Positions 41,171 through 53,838 of a stretch of DNA of 64,000 nt are shown piece after piece. Each line of letters starts with the position of its first letter. Positions within the stretch are counted from its first letter, which is position 1. The notes under the pieces were generated by a model. That model did not search any database. It had not been told where the DNA came from and saw only the letters and a program-made list of their open reading frames with translations. Origin of the DNA: Angiostrongylus vasorum (Eukaryota > Nematoda > Chromadorea > Rhabditida > Metastrongylidae); NCBI GenBank assembly GCA_018806985.1, contig JADANN010000139.1, positions 310,001-374,000 of the forward strand. The letters are read 5' to 3'. The position numbers were made by a program, and so were the translations under genes.

Positions 41171-42230
41171 TTCTGAAAATTTTAGCAGCTGCTTCGCACT
41201 CTCCCTATCCAATGCTACTTTTTTGAGGGGCAAGGGAATAAGGCCTCTTTATTTCACTATGTTGGGATAACGGCATTTATGGGTGGGGACAACATGCATG
41301 GAGACCATTTTTTTGAAGCGACTCCTAACCACCTCATATGTACGTTCAAGTTACTTGACTGCAAGTTTTTGAACGGTTTGACTTGTAGAATACAATCTGC
41401 AAATGCGTGGATACACTCACGCACATAGTTCTATCTACGTAAAAACGAAAGGCATGTCCCTAAATCTACGAAGCAGATACATGACGAAATAGGGACAGGA
41501 TGGCTATACACAGGATCCTCCTGTGACTCAGAGAACACAAGGTCGCTTTTGATTTACCTTAAAACCTCCAGCCATCTGGGATAGCGGCACGTAGCATTTC
41601 GACTAGATGGCTGGGTATCCCTCAATGAAAGAGATCGTTGTAGGATAATGTAACTCCTACAATCTTGGTCACGCTACTCAGATGACCAATACTCAGAAAA
41701 AACATGGAAGCTAATCTTCAAAATGTTCTACAGCAACATGAGAACCTCTTCCTTATCTGAACAACATGGAAGACTTTTTACAATAGAATGCCATTCTGAA
41801 TGATGTGAAATGAACAGAGGGCAGACACTATGTTCACAGAAGAAAAACTGATGAAATGCGAAGCTTCGAATTTTTGAGTACTTAATTAGGCGGCCGTGGG
41901 ACGAGCTTTCTAAGCAACCAGAGAAGGCCTATGTTATTTGGTTTTCACTTACAAGGCTAACATAATTTTCAGTTCATATCTTTGTTTTTCAAGTACCTTG
42001 TCCCTTATTTCTGTTAAGAAATCATTCCTAAAAGCATATGAGTGAAAGAAGTTGTGCCATTTTGGTAAAGCGCCAGTGACGAGTTGCCTACGAACCACAC
42101 GCCGTTTTCCAGCAATCATAAATTTGCCTCTTACAGCCTTCCCGTGAAAAAAGAATTCGGTATTAACCTTTTATTAAGTGATGATAAAACCAAGCATTAG
42201 CTTTTGATGGAACTGAAAAGCGAAGAGTTA
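41171..42230. other. No recognised feature
   Basis: AT-rich sequence without a convincing exon, repeat match or structured RNA. Confidence 0.5.
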
Positions 42231-42234
42231 GCGT

Positions 42235-42520
42235 TCAGCTTTAATCAGACCGTTAGGGATACCACATGCAATCGACTCCATTAAGCATCTTAGGCGTAGT
42301 TGAACGCATATTTGGCCTATAGGACATTTGGAGGCTCACCGATCTGCTAAATTAGTCTTGTGATACTTCCCGATTACTTCGGCCACAGGTTCTCGATCCG
42401 AAAGAATTTGGTGAGTTTCATTTCTCCCGAACTCGGAACCGAACTAAGGACAGTATACATAGAAAGTCATCTCTAGTCTTCTGCTCTAAACGCTCCCACT
42501 AGGCTAAACTATGCCCTCAG
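42235..42520 (-). repeat. Family A copy, decayed
   Basis: Minus-orientation matches: CACATGCAATCGACTCCATT, CATATTTGGCC and a tRNA-like head complement ending TAAACTATGCCCTC. Confidence 0.5.
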
Positions 42521-42989
42521 TATCGAGATTTTGACTTAGTAAAAAAAATAACAGAGGCGAAGAAATAATCCACAATTCTTGATGAATTTATCATCTTCCT
42601 TCTTTTCTAATGTCCGTAGAGGCCGGCGAAGTGAACACACGGAAGAAGCCGTTATAGGTGACGACACAGATCTAGTCGCGCCTTTCACGATCTATAGGAA
42701 ACATCTTTAAGTGATATTATAAGAACAAGTTCAAGTGTGTCGGAAAAAATCTAGGACACCAGGTTCTGCGTTGTTAACACATCTTGCAAATTCGATTTGA
42801 AGAGATTTCGTTCTTCCCTCTAACAAAAAACAGAAAGCTTCTTGACCAACAAAATGAGGCGAAGTTTTCTTTCTTGTTGCTATTCGTTGAGATTCCTGTG
42901 TATTGTTTTTGTGCAGCACATTAGTCCTAATGGCCAACCAAATGCTATTAACAGATTCTCGGCCGCGCTGGTTTTTCAATAATTGACGG

Positions 42990-44160
42990 TAATTTCTCGA
43001 TGACTAAAGTAGCTGAGGAGTAGAGAACTCTTACGAATGGGTCTTGCTCTAATCGTTCAAGGTTACATGTAGTTTCTATGAAATGCTTACTTAAAGCTCT
43101 TCCAACTTAGGAATCTTAAAAAAAATTGAAAAACAAAATCGATACTACCAAACCCGCTTTCCTTTCACTTCGATGTGACTAAAAGAAAAGAAATTTAGGG
43201 TTATCACACTTCCTATACAATCCGACCTGCCGTAAACCCCAGCGATATATTGAGAAGACCGTAATGATGAAAGAAATCCCGCTTGTTCAGTTGCTTCAGC
43301 TGTGTTGCAGTAGTAATTTCAAAGGAGAGGAAATGTGAAACAGGTAGCTTTTTGTAGACCCCCTCAAAATGAGTGCTTCAAATTCATGGAAAAAGATGTT
43401 TTCTATTTGGTAGGCAAAGGTCTATAGGTTCTAGTAGTTCTTATTTCAAGCATTGAAGTTCACTATAAGCTCGGATACATTGCTTTGAATTTGAGGGCAA
43501 TCATTGTTTGAATACTAGTTATCAGTTCTTCTGCCTTCTTACATGGTCATTCATCTGGAACTCAGATATAATAATTAGGTCGATGAATAGAAGTGAAGTG
43601 AGAAAGAAAACTCTTGCGAAAAAAAAATGCCGTTTCTCAGAACGGGCCTATTGACACTGATGAGCGCCTGATAAGGTTTTAGTGCAAAACTCAAGTCTCT
43701 ATTTGAATTTGTTGTTAAGAAAAGTAACGAGAACTGTTGATAGGCCCTACCATGTTAGATTCTGAAAGGGAAACAATCATTCGAGACATAAGGCACGAAA
43801 GGATGAATATCGATGACAAGATTCATTTAAAATTGCGAAGAGTAGAAAAAATTTGCTGAGGCATTCTCTCCTGGTGGTATGCAAAGACAAAACCATCAAT
43901 CACACAAAATCTCATGAACTCACTTAAGTACGTAAACGAAGGAAAAGGTGGAAAAATTAACGTAGTTGATAAGTTACAGTGACGTGCGCTGTCAAACCTG
44001 TTCGTTTCGCCTTGACGATTAATGACGATGGCTGCTTAAAACTGCAGCAAGTGTTCTCGAGAACTCGCGAACTACTTGTGGATTTTTTAGAATATTCTCT
44101 TTAGTTCCTTGTAAACGTCTATTTAAAGTTTGTGCTCTGGGTCTCTTCTCATTAATAATA
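42990..44160. other. No recognised feature
   Basis: Only short random open frames. No family A-E match. Confidence 0.5.
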
Positions 44161-44169
44161 AGTTTCGAT

Positions 44170-44400
44170 GTTAACTTTTATTTACTGCCTATTACAATTT
44201 TCATAGCAGGCTATTGCGTGTGATACAACAACAATGATGCTGAGATATTTGCAAAACTCCGGACCACACGTGTCTGCGGTGGAAACGAACGCGCTATTAC
44301 CCTTTCAGTGGGCTAACGCGTTCATCACCACTCCACGTGGGCCCTTCGTTTCCACCGTCTCTCAGCCAATTCTATCGCATAGTTCTCAAAATGTAATAAA
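44170..44400 (-). repeat. Family C single unit
   Basis: Minus-orientation unit: AGCAGGCTATTGCGTGTGAT, GAGATATTTGCAAAACTCCG and complement of the tRNA-like head. Confidence 0.7.
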
Positions 44401-45974
44401 TGCTTGCAATAAAGAAATTTCAACGATCCATTCTCGTGTTTGTTGGAATGTCAGGACTGCCTCACTGGCGCTAAGAGGTGGGTGACCTTCTGATCTTACA
44501 AGGCTCTTGACTCTTCATAAGGCACAAGTGGCAATATTTATGACATAGAAAGAATTCTACAAGCCAACCTGTCAGCGTAGGAAAGAATGACTTAAAATCA
44601 TAAGAGGTGTTAATTTACATCCTAGCTATTTGAGCCTTTCCATTCCTGAAGAAGTGAAATTCCACCACTGTGTGAGCGAAACCCCTGTTCAAGGGTGAAC
44701 GAACCATCTCAGTTTCCTAATTTCGACAAAATGAAACACTACGTAACCATTTATCTTCTGGAACGTATAACGGAGTCGTAGCTGAAGTTGTTTACCGCTT
44801 ATGTGTCTTTCCTTCAGCAAAGAAATCATGTAAAAAAATCATATAAAGAAATCTGCCCGTTTATCGGGACATTTCGAGATCATAAATAGACATTCAGGAG
44901 CATATTAAGCAAACTGCTAGTGTAGGCCAGTAGATCTGTCGAGGCACTTCCGGATTTCTGGCACGAAAAGTTGTGCTACAAGTCAATGAGTCGTGCTTAT
45001 ATTGTTTGGCACTTAAATGAGTTGTGGTCATATGTCGTGCGGATCCCAGCGCTTCTTTTATTCGTCCCGTTATCTTAAAACTGTCATTCACGGAGGTAAT
45101 CAACATAGCTCGTGAGGTTTCCACGGCAACTCGAGAATATACCGCCTTTCCTTCTCAATGATATGTTGGATACTGATTGAGGAAGATTTCCTCTTGAAAC
45201 TGAAAATAACCGTGGAACGGCGTCCCTCATATTGCCACCATAAGACGGTCACTGACGTTTGTCAGTTGGCCGGAAGTTTACAGCGTTGTCACTTGGATTC
45301 TTCTAAGAGGGAGACGGTAATTCTTCTTAGGGGAGCGAATCCTTCAACTAGTAGATCGACAGATCAGAGACGATGCAAAAAGACGAATCCCAACACTGAG
45401 TCCGTAAACTATTGACAGCCTTTTAAATGAGTAGGAAGAAATCTCTAGTGATAACTCTAGACTTAAATTGGGACAAGAAAAAAGTTTTTTCTAGGCTTGA
45501 GAGGTAAGAAAATCAGGATTTGAAGAGATGTCGTCAATCGTCTGATGTTACCTAGGTAACCACGCTCTGATTTGCCCAGTTGGATGTCAAGTACTTCCCG
45601 ACAATAACATCGAGCAAGCTCTATGTTACAAACTTTTGCAAAGCACTTTTCTATCACCCATATAAAGTTGTAAGCAAACTTTTTTAAAAGTGTTTTTAAG
45701 GCATCCCTGACAGCTTTTCTTTCTAAAAGAAAGATCAGACTAGTAACCGTTTTCTAGGAACTGGATAGCACATCAACATGTGGCCACCATTCACTTCTAT
45801 GTGTTCGACTATACTAATGGATTTTTAAAAGCAGTCTATTTTTTTATTAAAAAAGACTTCAGGATCTTAAAATTCGAATTGGCTCAAAGTGGAGACTTAT
45901 GTAACCAGAAGGTATAGAATCAAAATCTTTGCAAACGCCTGGATATTTTTATTTTTTATTTTATTTTATATGAC

Positions 45975-46325
45975 CTGCGTTCACGTCTTCCGTGCGGACC
46001 CCCCGCAATTCTCACACTCCATTCGTTTCCTCCCATCCATTATCCACAAAGATTTTTCAACTTTAACGTGTAGTTTCAATTGCTGCTTGAAGAGTTTCAT
46101 TTCATCTTGAATGTCGTAGAATGCTGCTCAAAAAAATTCTTCCTGGAGTTCTGAGATAGCCGGGCTGGAGTATTCCAACTGGAGGGCAGAGAGTGGTTTT
46201 TTCCTTAGACAAGTCCGGTACCAATTTCTCGGCCCCGGAGGGAAGAGGGGGCTTCGTTCGCCTGAAACGGAATCGAACTAGCACCATGCTCGAATATCAA
46301 TACCACTGTGCTATCCGTCCCCCTA
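45975..46325 (-). repeat. Family B copy with consensus A and B boxes
   Basis: On the minus strand A box TAGCACAGTGG (46303-46313) and B box GTTCGATTC (46270-46278). Next come the shared core (CCTCCGGGGCCGAGAAATTG, then TACCGGACTTGTC) and the B-specific region with ATTCTACGACATTCAAGATG. Confidence 0.85.
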
Positions 46326-46624
46326 TCCCCCCTATATACATATACATTTATATTTATATATGGATATAAGAAAATTGAAAACTTAATGATAAGTTTTACG
46401 ATGCCGATTCCTATTGAAGAATCCAGATAATTGGGAAGAAATTAGCTCTACCTTTATTCAGAAAAGGGATGGTACTAAGGACTTCATCTAGCGTTAATTA
46501 ATCTGTTTTGGAATAGGTAGTATCGGCTAAAATATGGTGATTGTCTGGCGACTTTTTTTTCTTGCTAATCAACAGCTCTCAAATTCTTGTCCCAAAAGTT
46601 TTGGGACTTTAAAATCTTCACTCA

Positions 46625-46855
46625 GCCGCTCTTCGACCATCCAAACCTTTCCGCCTTCTGGAGTTGGCAATCGTAACAAGAGTTGTCTGGGAGGATAAAG
46701 ACAGTGACGTGATAAATCAGCTAGTTCCACGAGCCATCCTATGAGCCATATATGTATTCAATCATCTCTAACGATGTTTAATGAAGCCTAATGCATGGTT
46801 CATCCCCAACGGATAAATCAACGTCGGACGCTTCATCAATCTTTTATCCACTATT
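46625..46855 (+). repeat. Family A copy, 5' truncated
   Basis: AACAAGAGTTGTCTGGGAGG, TGTATTCAATCATCTCTAAC, then GATAAATCAACGTCGGACGC. The tail type differs from the young copies. Confidence 0.6.
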
Positions 46856-47609
46856 TAATAAGTATATTTCAATTAAAGATGTTGAAATACTAAACTAAAG
46901 TTGTGCTCGTCAACATCTACAACGGACCATCTCATTTTAAAAATCTTGCTCTTATGTTCATATATTTATATGAACTCAACTGTTCTACGTATTACTGCCA
47001 CCGATCGCTCGATAAGCATATTTGGTACGGTTGCCACGATGCATGCCGCTCGGTGAGAGGGGAATAGCGCCAGATGTAAGACGACAAGCGCCACTGATCG
47101 TCTACTAGGTTTATTCCACCCTTTTCTCTGGTCCTACCATTGCCACGGCTACCACTCGTTCCTCATTGTCAATTACTGCTATCCATACACTTGACACCAT
47201 TATAGGCGCGAGGTCATTCAGGTTACTTACGGCTCCGTACACTAGCGGCGATTGGTACCAGCTACCAATATTTCACGTCTGCAGTTCCTTTTTTCTTCTT
47301 TTTTCGTTCTTTTCATTCATTTCGGTCTATTTGTCATCTTTACACCTTCTAGAACGAGTCGTCCTATAATCTCGGCGTTAGTAGAAAGACCATCTTAATG
47401 AAGAATAGTAGTACTAACTGTTATCCCTGAGTCCCGCGAGGCTGTTCGACAGTAATTTGCTTCTTCAAATTTTTTACTTCCCCGTTGATTAGTTTCTGTT
47501 GACATTTAGTTAAGCAATTTAGCATACAAGTATTTTATTTTAGTATTTTAGCAAACGATTTCGGATATTTTTTGTAATACTTTACGAAATAGCATATTAA
47601 TTATTAGGG

Positions 47610-47985
47610 AGCGAAGAACACAGTGCTAGTGATGCCAGTCATCACGACTACGGTACTGATTCGATCCGGCTCCGGGCTAGCCATACCTGTCATCCTTCCG
47701 GCGTTGGGAAATTCCTATTCCTAACAGACTTGTCCGGGTAAAAAACCATTCTCTGCAGTCCAGTTGGGAACCTTCAAGCCGGCTATCTAAAGATTTCAGC
47801 GAGAATCGACTCGGTCAGCATTCTCCGACATTTAAGATGAAGTGAAATTCTTCAACCAAAAGCCGAAGGCACACCTAAAAGTTCGAGGACCTTAATGGTT
47901 GGTGCGTACGAGGAGGCGAATCGGGTCTAAGAATTGCTGGAATCCACGCAGTAGATGTTAAGGCAGGTGGCGCAAAAGAATTATT
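47610..47985 (+). repeat. Family B copy
   Basis: B box ACTGATTCGATCCGGCTCC, core GCGTTGGGAAATTCCTATTC and CAGACTTGTCCGGG, then ATTCTCCGACATTTAAGATG and TGCTGGAATCCACGCAG. Confidence 0.8.
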
Positions 47986-48436
47986 ATTTGTGTGAATTAT
48001 TCCCGCTTAGATGCGAATGTGACTCTTCCTCACATGTAGAAAGACTTCTGTGCTTCTTCTGTTTGATTCGTTGTCGTGCTGTCTCTTATAGAGGTCGTGG
48101 AGTTCGTGTGCACGTTCGGCTGTGACTTCAGCATCTGTCGGCTTTTCTCCTCCTGAGATCTTGAGTACTAAACGAACGTAGTTTTTTCTCATAATGCCGA
48201 CCTACTCTTAGTAAAGTATTAGGAGGACTTCGATAGAGGCAGTAACGGGCCATTCTCTATAGGAAGGTTTGCAGCTAAACGGTTGGGATTGTAAGATTCT
48301 TCCAGTATGTCACCAACTCCTGTTTCGCTAGCAATTTCTGCGTTTATTTGATCAACTGGTCGAAGACAGTGCGACATGTCACATCTACAGGTCATATTAA
48401 TGCCCATTAGTATTTGTTGTGCTATTCGTTTTCTGG

Positions 48437-48716
48437 GGCCCGTGTAGCGTAGTGGTTAGAGGTGCTCAGCAATACACATGGGATCGACGCCGTGACCAAG
48501 GCTCACCAAGCCTTCCATCTTTCCGGGGTCGGCAAATTGGTAACAGACTTGTTTGGGAGGATAGCAGCACTGATTGGATATAGCGGCAGGCCACCGCGAG
48601 TCATTGCATAGGTCAAATATGCATTCAAACATCTCTAGCGATGCTTAATGAAGTCGATTGCATGGTGCATGCCTCAGGGATTAATAAACTCGGAGAGCTC
48701 TATCCTTTTATCAGTT
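48437..48716 (+). repeat. Family A SINE copy, near full length
   Basis: Head GCCCGTGTAGCGTAGTGGTT, GGGATCGACGCCG, core AATTGGTAACAGACTTGTTT, ATGCATTCAAACATCTCTAG, tail GAGCTCTATCCTTTTATC. Confidence 0.8.
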
Positions 48717-48884
48717 GCTTATACTGTTCGCCAAAGTTGTTCAGTCAGTACGTAGCCGATATTCGACCTTCTTGGTCCTCTGTCGTGAAGGCGGTAATAT
48801 TTATAGAAGGATAAGGCACTCACTTATTCATCAATATGCTTACAATAGGTCCTTGACAAATTCACACCTTTTGTAAAACGGAGC

Positions 48885-49045
48885 CCGTGTGGTGATAATC
48901 CCTCAATGGTTTACCTCTTCATCATGCTTACGTTTGTTACTGAATAGCGAACCGCGATATGGGTCAGCGATTTTATCCCTTCATGAGGGTCTCCGAAGCT
49001 GAGAATAGGGAATTCGACATTTCCACAACGGGGTTGGATCCTATG
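48885..49045 (+). repeat. Family E 5' fragment, decayed
   Basis: TCAATGGTTTACCTCTTCAT, AACCGCGATATGGGTCAGCG, GGTCTCCGAAGCTGAGAATA follow the family E order. Confidence 0.5.
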
Positions 49046-49139
49046 AAGTTTTGTATGGTTCGTGATATTTTACTCGAGTATTCAAACACTCAAAGAATTA
49101 AAACAGTAAAAAATAACAATAACAGCTATAATGATTTTT

Positions 49140-49312
49140 TAACTTTTCATTTACTGCCAATTATTTTCTTATCCAGAGCATTATGTGAAATAAAACCACA
49201 ATTACGTTGAGATATTTTCAAAACTTGGACCCCTAAGCCAGATTCGAACCCATAGCTACTCGTTCCGGGGAATCACCTGTTACCCACTACACCATCGATG
49301 CCCTTGATTTAC
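49140..49312 (-). repeat. Family C single unit with consensus A and B boxes
   Basis: Minus strand A box TGGTGTAGTGG (49284-49294) and B box GTTCGAATC (49241-49249), both matching RNA polymerase III consensus; then AAAATATCTCAACGT and the family 3' end. This copy shows that family C is tRNA-derived. Confidence 0.82.
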
Positions 49313-50766
49313 CCTTCTCTCGACCAGTTTTTTTATAATTGCAATAGTTGGGATGTCTGTTGAGATACCACGCAAGTACAACACCCCACAATCATACGCC
49401 GTAACGTCACCATAAATGGGGCGATGTTTATCAACGCCGCCACGCACCAGCGGTGCCAGCTGGCCCACTCCTCCGCATTACGCGTGCGAACCTTCTACTG
49501 TTCGGTCCCATTCCGATGCGGAAGTTCCGATAAACGTGAATGGATTAGAAATCGCTATTGTTTCATTCTTCGAAGTAAATGCTTGGCACTTAATATTGAT
49601 TAGTGGAACACTCACTAGTCTCTTTGTTAGCTATTTTTTTCATGCTTCATAGAAAATTCAATTTTTAATGAAAGCGACGACTATGCGGCTACTATTAGCC
49701 TTTTCGACACTGCTTTGTGCTTGCAAGTTCTTTGTCCATTTCTCTCAATCGCACATAAAAACCACTAGCTCTCTCGATCGATGGGCAAAGTGAACATCAC
49801 AGTTTTCACGCGAAACGGTTGTTTCGACTTTTTTTCGAGAAATTTCTAACCGATGGCTATGTTCTTTCGTAGGGATGGGTCGCTGCATAATGTTTGCTAG
49901 GTTCCTCTGGAGTATAATGGTACCGGAGATTTTTCCTCCCTATGACTGCAGACTTTCGGTCGAATAACAGTCTACGAACGACGGGGGAAGGCGGCGCTCC
50001 GGGCGCGAAGCCTCCAATATTCTCGCCCATAGTAACTAATCTTGTTCGAGTCTTTTATCCACCACACCTATCTACCACATATGAACGTCCACCTGTAGTC
50101 TCTTGAATAGTAAATAGGCTTGGTATCAATTACATGACGGATGGTTATGAATATGCATATTGTTCGCTACCGATCAATACCTTTGATTGAACGCTATGCT
50201 ACAGTATGCTTGTTTATTTGCGTGCGGTTGATTGTCGTCGTAAATAAGCCATACGCTAAGCACATCGTATTGGCAGCAAACGGCTAGTGCAAAATGTGAC
50301 CGATAGCTGTTATAACCGCAAATAATATGCATAGATTACCAAAAATGAGTTCCTTCTATCCATCTCGTCATGTCATCTCATGTCGCGCTGAGATGACGTC
50401 ATTTCGCTGTCATTTTCTCGAAATTTCTCATGCTCGATAGAAAAAATTTATTCGCTATCGACAACGTATTTTTGTTCTTCTTATCGTTTCTCTGCTACTC
50501 TCCTTACCAATTACATTTCAAGCGGATTCCATTTTTTTAACCTAATTAATTAGTTCCTTCCTTCTTGGAAACCGAGGCGAAAGAAAAATACAGTGGGAGT
50601 TATCTTCCAGCTCTGAAGAAACAATCTGTAAAAAGTACCCTAGTATTTTTTTCATAATAAACACCTAAATAACTTCAAATTGAAAAAACTCTTTCCATCT
50701 CTTCAAAAAAAAAGCGTTTTTAAAAAAAAGCACTTTTTGTTTTTTCTTGTGTTTAAGAATTTCTGA

Positions 50767-51035
50767 AGGGGGTGTGTAGTGCAGTGGTCGGAGGCGCCCT
50801 GCAACACACACGAGGGATCGATCCCGCGCCCATGGCCCATCAAGGTTTCCATCCCTCCGGGGTCAACAAATTGGTACCAGACTTGTCTGGGAGGATAGAA
50901 GCAATGACGCTTTACATCGATAGGCCATCGCGAGTCATTGTAAAGGCCATATATGCATTCAGTAACTTGCAAACGATGCTCAGTGAAGTCGAATGCATGG
51001 CGCATCCTTATGGGATAGATCCGAGAGTTTTTTTC
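50767..51035 (+). repeat. Family A SINE copy with target-site duplication
   Basis: Head GTGTAGTGCAGTGGTCGGAG, GATCGATCCCGCGCC, core complete. Flanked by GTTTAAGAATTTCTGA (50751) and GTTTGAAGAATTTCTCTGA (51036). Confidence 0.85.
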
Positions 51036-51059
51036 GTTTGAAGAATTTCTCTGACTGCT

Positions 51060-52030
51060 AATATTTGCTTTGGGTTCTGCTAGACCTTCATAAATTGAGA
51101 TTATTTACTAGCCTAGTCAAATTTTCGTTGTACTGTAAGTTCTAAACTTCTGTTGGAGATACTTTGGTAGTTTTTAAATCAATCGAAAAGTTTTCCGTCA
51201 ACGTTTTCGCAAAGAGGCAGACTCTTCGCTGGACATTTCTGTTCTCCTTCCTTCTTCTATTTATCCTTTCCTGAGGTCTTTTTCTCATCGCAATAACAAC
51301 GAACCGTTTGCCATCGATAGAGAAAAGCAATTGTTCTCTCGAATATTGTCAAAACAAAAAACGACTGTTGAGTAGGATTTCTAGACAAATCCCGTCACTG
51401 ATTAGCATCGCATCCACTCTAAGGCACTCATGTTGGTAGTTCTCAGCAGAAAAAATCGACTTTTCTGGATGGCTTCTTCAGAAAACCGTACTTCTGCTCA
51501 GAGAGGGTCATTTGTCTAACCGTTCAAATCTCCATTTTGACTATCACAGCACACAATTCTCTTACCGATCATAGTTACGATTCGATCGATTTGCGTATTT
51601 TTCATTGTGTCGTTGACTCTGTTGCGAAGTCCTAATGCATTCTAACCGTTCGTCCTGAGAAACATATTCTTTAAAGATAACCATTTAGCAAATATTTTCT
51701 TCAAAGGATAACATAAAAACAATCGCATAATGTTTGTTCCATTATGGCTAACCTCTCAACGAATGTGATCCTCTTTAGAGCTTCTACCTGTCATTTCAGT
51801 GAGCACAGTTGGCAAAAATATTTGCATAACCTCGGTGGCATGGCTACAAACAAAAATCGTTGTCTTCTCTGTCGTCCGTGTTTTTTAGAGAGTGCGACCA
51901 CTAGCACAAGTTCTCTTGTGATAAAGATTGTGAATCAACGTCTCAGGTCATCATATTACGTAAGATATGTTGACAGGTCACGTGTGATTACCAACTATTA
52001 CTATCTGCTGTGTCAGACACAATTACTCAG
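51060..52030. other. No recognised feature
   Basis: Open frames here are hydrophobic or arginine-rich by chance and lack splice sites. Confidence 0.45.
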
Positions 52031-52037
52031 CAGGTTG

Positions 52038-52300
52038 GGGCGGGTGTAGTGCAGTAATTAGAGGTGTACTGCATTACACATTAGATTGGTGGCTTTTTTC
52101 CTGTCTATCCACGGTCTGCAAGTTGGTACAGACTTCTTTGAGAGGATAAGAACATCATTTGATACATCGGTAGCTTACCGCAAGACATTATATAAGCCTG
52201 ATATGTACTCAGTCATCTCTGCGATGTTTCATGAGGTCGAATGCACGGCGCATCTATCAAGAAATAATCGAGATCGAAAGCTCTGTCCTTCATCCTTTAG
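52038..52300 (+). repeat. Family A copy, partly decayed
   Basis: Head CGGGTGTAGTGCAGTAATTA; core reduced; 3' part ATGTACTCAGTCATCTCTGC and GAGGTCGAATGCACGGCG; tail GCTCTGTCCTTCATCC. Confidence 0.65.
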
Positions 52301-52409
52301 TCTCTGCAGTTCATCTAGTTGGTGCTGTTGATTCATGTACTAGGATCAAAACATTGAATTGACTCCAGAATCTTCACTGTCATATGGTTTTGCTTCCCAT
52401 TGGCACACA

Positions 52410-52680
52410 CAGCACGCACGCAGCACGAATTAGGAGCAACAGTTTGTGGTACCTTGCAGTACACGCGTGGTAATCCGCTTCGTTCGCGCTCTGAGCTGGC
52501 CAAACTCTCAACAATTCGCAGTCATCAAATCGCTACCATGTTTGTCGTGGAGAACAGTAATGCTGATTTGGTACATTCTTGTGTCAAAAACTTGTATTAA
52601 TACACTCACCTTTATGTCGCTACGAATGGAGTCGAATGGATGACGCATTCCAAATGGGTTAATTGACGCTAAACGCCTTT
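52410..52680 (+). repeat. Family A-related copy, old
   Basis: GTACCTTGCAGTACACGCGT, TTCGCGCTCTGAGCTGGCCA and ATGGAGTCGAATGGATGACG, with the TTGACGCTAAACGCCTT variant end also seen near 35650. Confidence 0.45.
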
Positions 52681-52917
52681 TGTTTAGCATTTATATAATG
52701 TGTGGGCATCCTATTCCTGAAAGGATCATATCCGATTGTTACACAACCATCAACCTTATTGTTGTTTCTACGGGCTTCCCATTGTCGTCGATCAACTTGA
52801 GCGAATCGTTCGAATACCGCCCGATGCCGGCCACAATTTCTCCACGTCGCACACACTTTCAATTTCATCGATGACCCATAATTCTCGTGCTTACCCATTT
52901 ATCAGCGTTTGTTTACG

Positions 52918-53098
52918 ATGTCAAATCATCCGATTTCCAAAACAGCACCGCCACCCGCCACGATCCCCGCCGCCGCCGCTGAACCGTCCTTCCCCGGTTG
53001 CACGTTCATGGACTACGAGTGGGGGAAGTTCTTTCTGTTCCTGCGGACACACTGCCCGTTTCGTGGAACTTCTCCACAAAGTTTTTCAAAAGTCCTGA
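52918..53098 (+). CDS. Putative first exon of a small membrane-protein gene
   Basis: ATG soon after a TTTATCAG acceptor-like site. Sixty codons start MSNHPISKTAPPPATIPAAA and continue FMDYEWGKFFLFLRTHCPF, with GC-rich codon use unlike the flanks. Ends at CTGA|GTATAT in phase 1, compatible with the next candidate exon after a 159-base intron. Product unknown. Confidence 0.4.
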
Positions 53099-53257
53099 GT
53101 ATATTAACTGTATAAATAACTATTCCCCTCATACTGCACTGCACCTGTTCATACCCGGTTTGTGCACTTAGAATCTCCTAACGTTTGTTACTCTGTCGTG
53201 GAAAGATACTGAGAAGTCCGATCTCATTCATTTGAATCTATTTGGATTCTTTATCAG

Positions 53258-53445
53258 CAATCATTTCCATTGGTTTAGTACTTATTGAGTGTGACTCCAA
53301 TCATTTTGTCGAATATGGATCTTTTTTCCTATACGAAACGGAAATTAGTGATATTCAAACCGCCCATAGGATTACTTCAATGTTGTTTACACTGGGTCTT
53401 CTCGTCATAGAATTCAGTCCCATTGATTGTTCCATAGAAATGTGA
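53258..53445 (+). CDS. Putative second exon of the same gene (two hydrophobic segments)
   Basis: Acceptor CTTTATCAG|CA in phase 1. It reads IISIGLVLIECDSNHFVEYG, then HRITSMLFTLGLLVIEFS, that is two membrane-like segments around a polar loop. The 3' boundary is not resolved; the frame stays open to a TGA at 53443. Possible later exons at 54358 and 54811 are open and hydrophobic, but their phases do not all fit. Confidence 0.35.
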
Positions 53446-53550
53446 AAAAGCATGAAGTATGTCAGAACTATCCTCGTCGGTAAACTTTAGTACCGTTTTT
53501 ACAGTGTGCCTTTTTAAAAGTTGTCATTTCTTAACCTATGCTTATGTTAA

Positions 53551-53838
53551 GGGCGCGTGTGGCGCACTGGTTAGAGGCACCCTGCAACACTCACGTTGGA
53601 TCGACCCCCCGCCAATAGCTTACCAAGCCAAGCCTTCCATCCCTCCGGAGTAGGAGAATTGGTACCATACTTGTCTGGGAGGATAGGAGCACTGGCTCGA
53701 TACATCGGCAGGCCATAGCGAGTCATTGTAAGGGCCAGATATGCATTAAATCACCTCCAACGATGCTTGATCAAGTCGAATGCATGGTGCATCCCTCTGG
53801 GATTGATCAACGCCGAGAGCTTTATCCTTTATCTTTTA
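53551..53838 (+). repeat. Family A SINE copy with consensus A and B boxes
   Basis: A box TGGCGCACTGG at 53560 (matches TRGYNNANNNG) and B box GATCGACCC at 53599 (matches GWTCRANNC), 39 bases apart as in a tRNA gene. Full core, 3' block and TTTATCCTTTTATC tail. TTATGTTAA-like sequence on both flanks. Confidence 0.88.

Noticed and set aside
49241..49294. Possible tRNA gene on the minus strand
   Set aside because: A and B boxes are perfect, but the acceptor stem does not pair and the unit is a repeat; it is a tRNA-derived SINE head.
49400..49530. GC-rich island with two overlapping minus-strand open frames
   Set aside because: Both frames look plausible, so neither can be preferred; no splice junction partner was found.
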